From: Hemicordylus capensis
Taxonomy: Eukaryota; Chordata; Lepidosauria; Squamata; Cordylidae
Length of the DNA stretch: 64,000 bases
Assembly (NCBI RefSeq): GCF_027244095.1
Contig: NC_069669.1
Location: forward strand, 3,436,501-3,500,500
Direction of reading: 5' to 3'
The number at the start of each line of letters is the position of its first letter. The first letter of the stretch is position 1. The notes beneath the pieces are model-generated. The model did no database searches and was not told the DNA's origin. It worked only from the letters and a program-made list of their open reading frames with translations. Positions 62,759 through 64,000 of the stretch are shown in pieces. The position numbers and the translations under genes were made by a program.

Positions 62759-63437
62759 CTGGCAGTGGAGGCGGGGATGGAGCAGGAGGAGAGTGAAAAG
62801 AAAACAGGGTCAGCGGTGAGATGGCACACCAGGGGGCTGCCTGGGATAAGGCCCCGGGGCCCTGATCCGGGACTAAGGCTGGGGAACCCAACCCCTGTGC
62901 TGCTGTCACCTCTGGGCAGCTAGGCGCAACAGGTCCAATGAAACAGGACTGGAGCTCAGAGCAAAGACCACCTTTCCCAAAATTCTGCTTCCCCCAGTCG
63001 CTAACCAGATGCCCCCAGGAATCCCACCCGCAGGGCAAGAAAGCAACAGGCCTCTCATACAGGGCAACAGTGGGACTGGCCTTTGGTCTGATCCAGCAAG
63101 GCTCCTACGACAGTCACAGCCCACGCCAACGGCAGGTCCCCCAATCGCGGTTTTAGGCATCCGCGGCTGGGAAATTGTGGCAGGTCTCACCAACCGTGAC
63201 CTGGGTACCCGCGGTTTGGTGAGGATTTGTGGCAATTTGGGGGTCCCCCCCCAAATTTTCAGGCCCAGGGGGTGATTTTTGGGACTCAGGGGTGATTTTC
63301 AGGGATTTGGGAGTGATGGGGGGGTGTCAGGGGGTGGTTTTCAGTGTTCCCCTTCACTTCTCTTACTGACTCATGGCGATTTCCCCCCTGTTTTTAACTG
63401 TGTTTTGTAGTCTTTTCGCAACTGCGATTCCCCTAAC
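62759..63437 (-). other. CACNA1H: CACNA1H intron
   Basis: No exon for the domain III pore is present. 63120-63350 is a G-rich, loosely repeated stretch (GGGGTGATTTTTGGGACTCA, GGGGTGATTTTCAGGGATTT) with CCGCGGTTT words. Confidence 0.5.
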
Positions 63438-63561
63438 CCAGGGGTGGGGAACCTTGGCCCTCCAGCTGTTTTTGAACTACAACTCCCATCATCCCCACCC
63501 AGCTGGGGATGGTGGGAGTTGTAGTTCAAGAACAGCTGGAGGGCCAAGGTTCCCCACCCCC
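63438..63561. mobile_element. Palindromic hAT MITE, GGGGTGGGGAACC ends
   Basis: Nearly perfect palindrome: GGGGTGGGGAACCTTGGCCC, TCCAGCTGTTTTTGAACTAC mirrored by GTAGTTCAAGAACAGCTGGA and GGGCCAAGGTTCCCCACCCC. Flanks CCTAACCC and CCTGAACC may be a decayed duplication. The freshest palindrome here. Confidence 0.9.
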
Positions 63562-63644
63562 GCCTGAACCCCTTGTTTGCCAGTGATTTCAATGGCTCAC
63601 CTTTGCCAACCCTCACGGTTGGCAAAGGATGACTGTATTTGCCC

Positions 63645-63790
63645 CTGCTGACTGGACTCAGAGGCACCTTTCAAACTGGCGGCGCTCTTACATTTAGCAG
63701 GGGGAGAGCAACTGGCTCTGTCCAGTCCAGCAGAATGTCTCTTCCAGTGGCTGTAACTGCCATCTCTCTTGAGTTTCTTTTTTAGATTGG
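63645..63790 (-). repeat. Dispersed repeat 'X', inverted copy
   Basis: Antisense blocks GCTGACTGGACTCAGAGGCA, TTTAGCAGGGGGAGAGCAAC, CTCTTCCAGTGGCTGTAACT. Confidence 0.65.
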
Positions 63791-63841
63791 GGACAGGCAA
63801 CCATCTTTAGTCCTCCTGTGGCACACAGTTCGGGAATCATC

Positions 63842-64000
63842 CCTGCTAACTGGCATCTTTCAAAGGGATGCCTCACTTATATTTAGGAGGGGAGAGCAGT
63901 TTCCCTACCCACTCCAGCACAGCATCCTTGCAGTGGCTGCTGGTGGTGTCTCCTTTGGGTTTTCTTTCAGATAGCGAATCCTTTTTATTTGGGACAGGCC
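63842..64000 (-). repeat. Dispersed repeat 'X', inverted copy, cut by the window edge
   Basis: Antisense blocks GCTAACTGGCATCTTTCAAA, ATTTAGGAGGGGAGAGCAGT, CACTCCAGCACAGCATCCTT, GCAGTGGCTGCTGGTGGTGT. Confidence 0.65.

Overview
The window is vertebrate nuclear DNA: intron-bearing genes, dispersed retroposons and DNA-transposon remnants, a CpG island and many microsatellites. A squamate reptile (lizard or snake) is the best guess. One tRNA-headed SINE ends in a BovB-like tail, as the squamate Sauria SINE does (27.4 kb). There are also many copies of a SINE whose head combines 5S rRNA-like and tRNA-like sequence, and many short palindromic hAT-type elements. Species cannot be named from this.

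Layout: (1) 1-5.3 kb: the 3' end of a plus-strand epsin gene, called EPN2, with its last coding exon (1222-1559) and a long, mostly repeat-free 3' UTR. (2) 5.3-11.2 kb: intergenic sequence between convergent genes, with microsatellites, a small hAT element and a diverged tandem array. (3) 11.2-23.6 kb: the complete minus-strand B9D1 gene, seven coding exons, 195 residues, starting in a CpG island with an RFX-type X-box just upstream of the ATG. (4) 23.6-36.3 kb: repeat-rich intergenic DNA with no gene seen. (5) 36.3-64 kb: the 3' part of a minus-strand T-type calcium channel gene, called CACNA1H (Cav3.2). Eleven exons run from IIIS6 through domain IV to the cytoplasmic tail, 898 residues plus stop, all in phase; the 5' part lies beyond the right edge.

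The genes do not form a functional unit. EPN2 acts in clathrin endocytosis, B9D1 at the ciliary transition zone, and CACNA1H in low-voltage calcium entry. In human (from memory) EPN2 and B9D1 are neighbours on 17p11.2 while CACNA1H is on 16p13.3, so the window spans a human synteny break.

I found no evidence of a wholly new gene system. The most notable material is the mobile DNA: a chimeric 5S/tRNA SINE in nested copies, hAT elements with exact 8-bp target duplications (one splits a SINE, another carries one), and several families of short palindromic elements sharing a TACAACTCCCA core. In the host genes the points of interest are the X-box and a possible 7-codon exon extension in the Cav3.2 III-IV linker.
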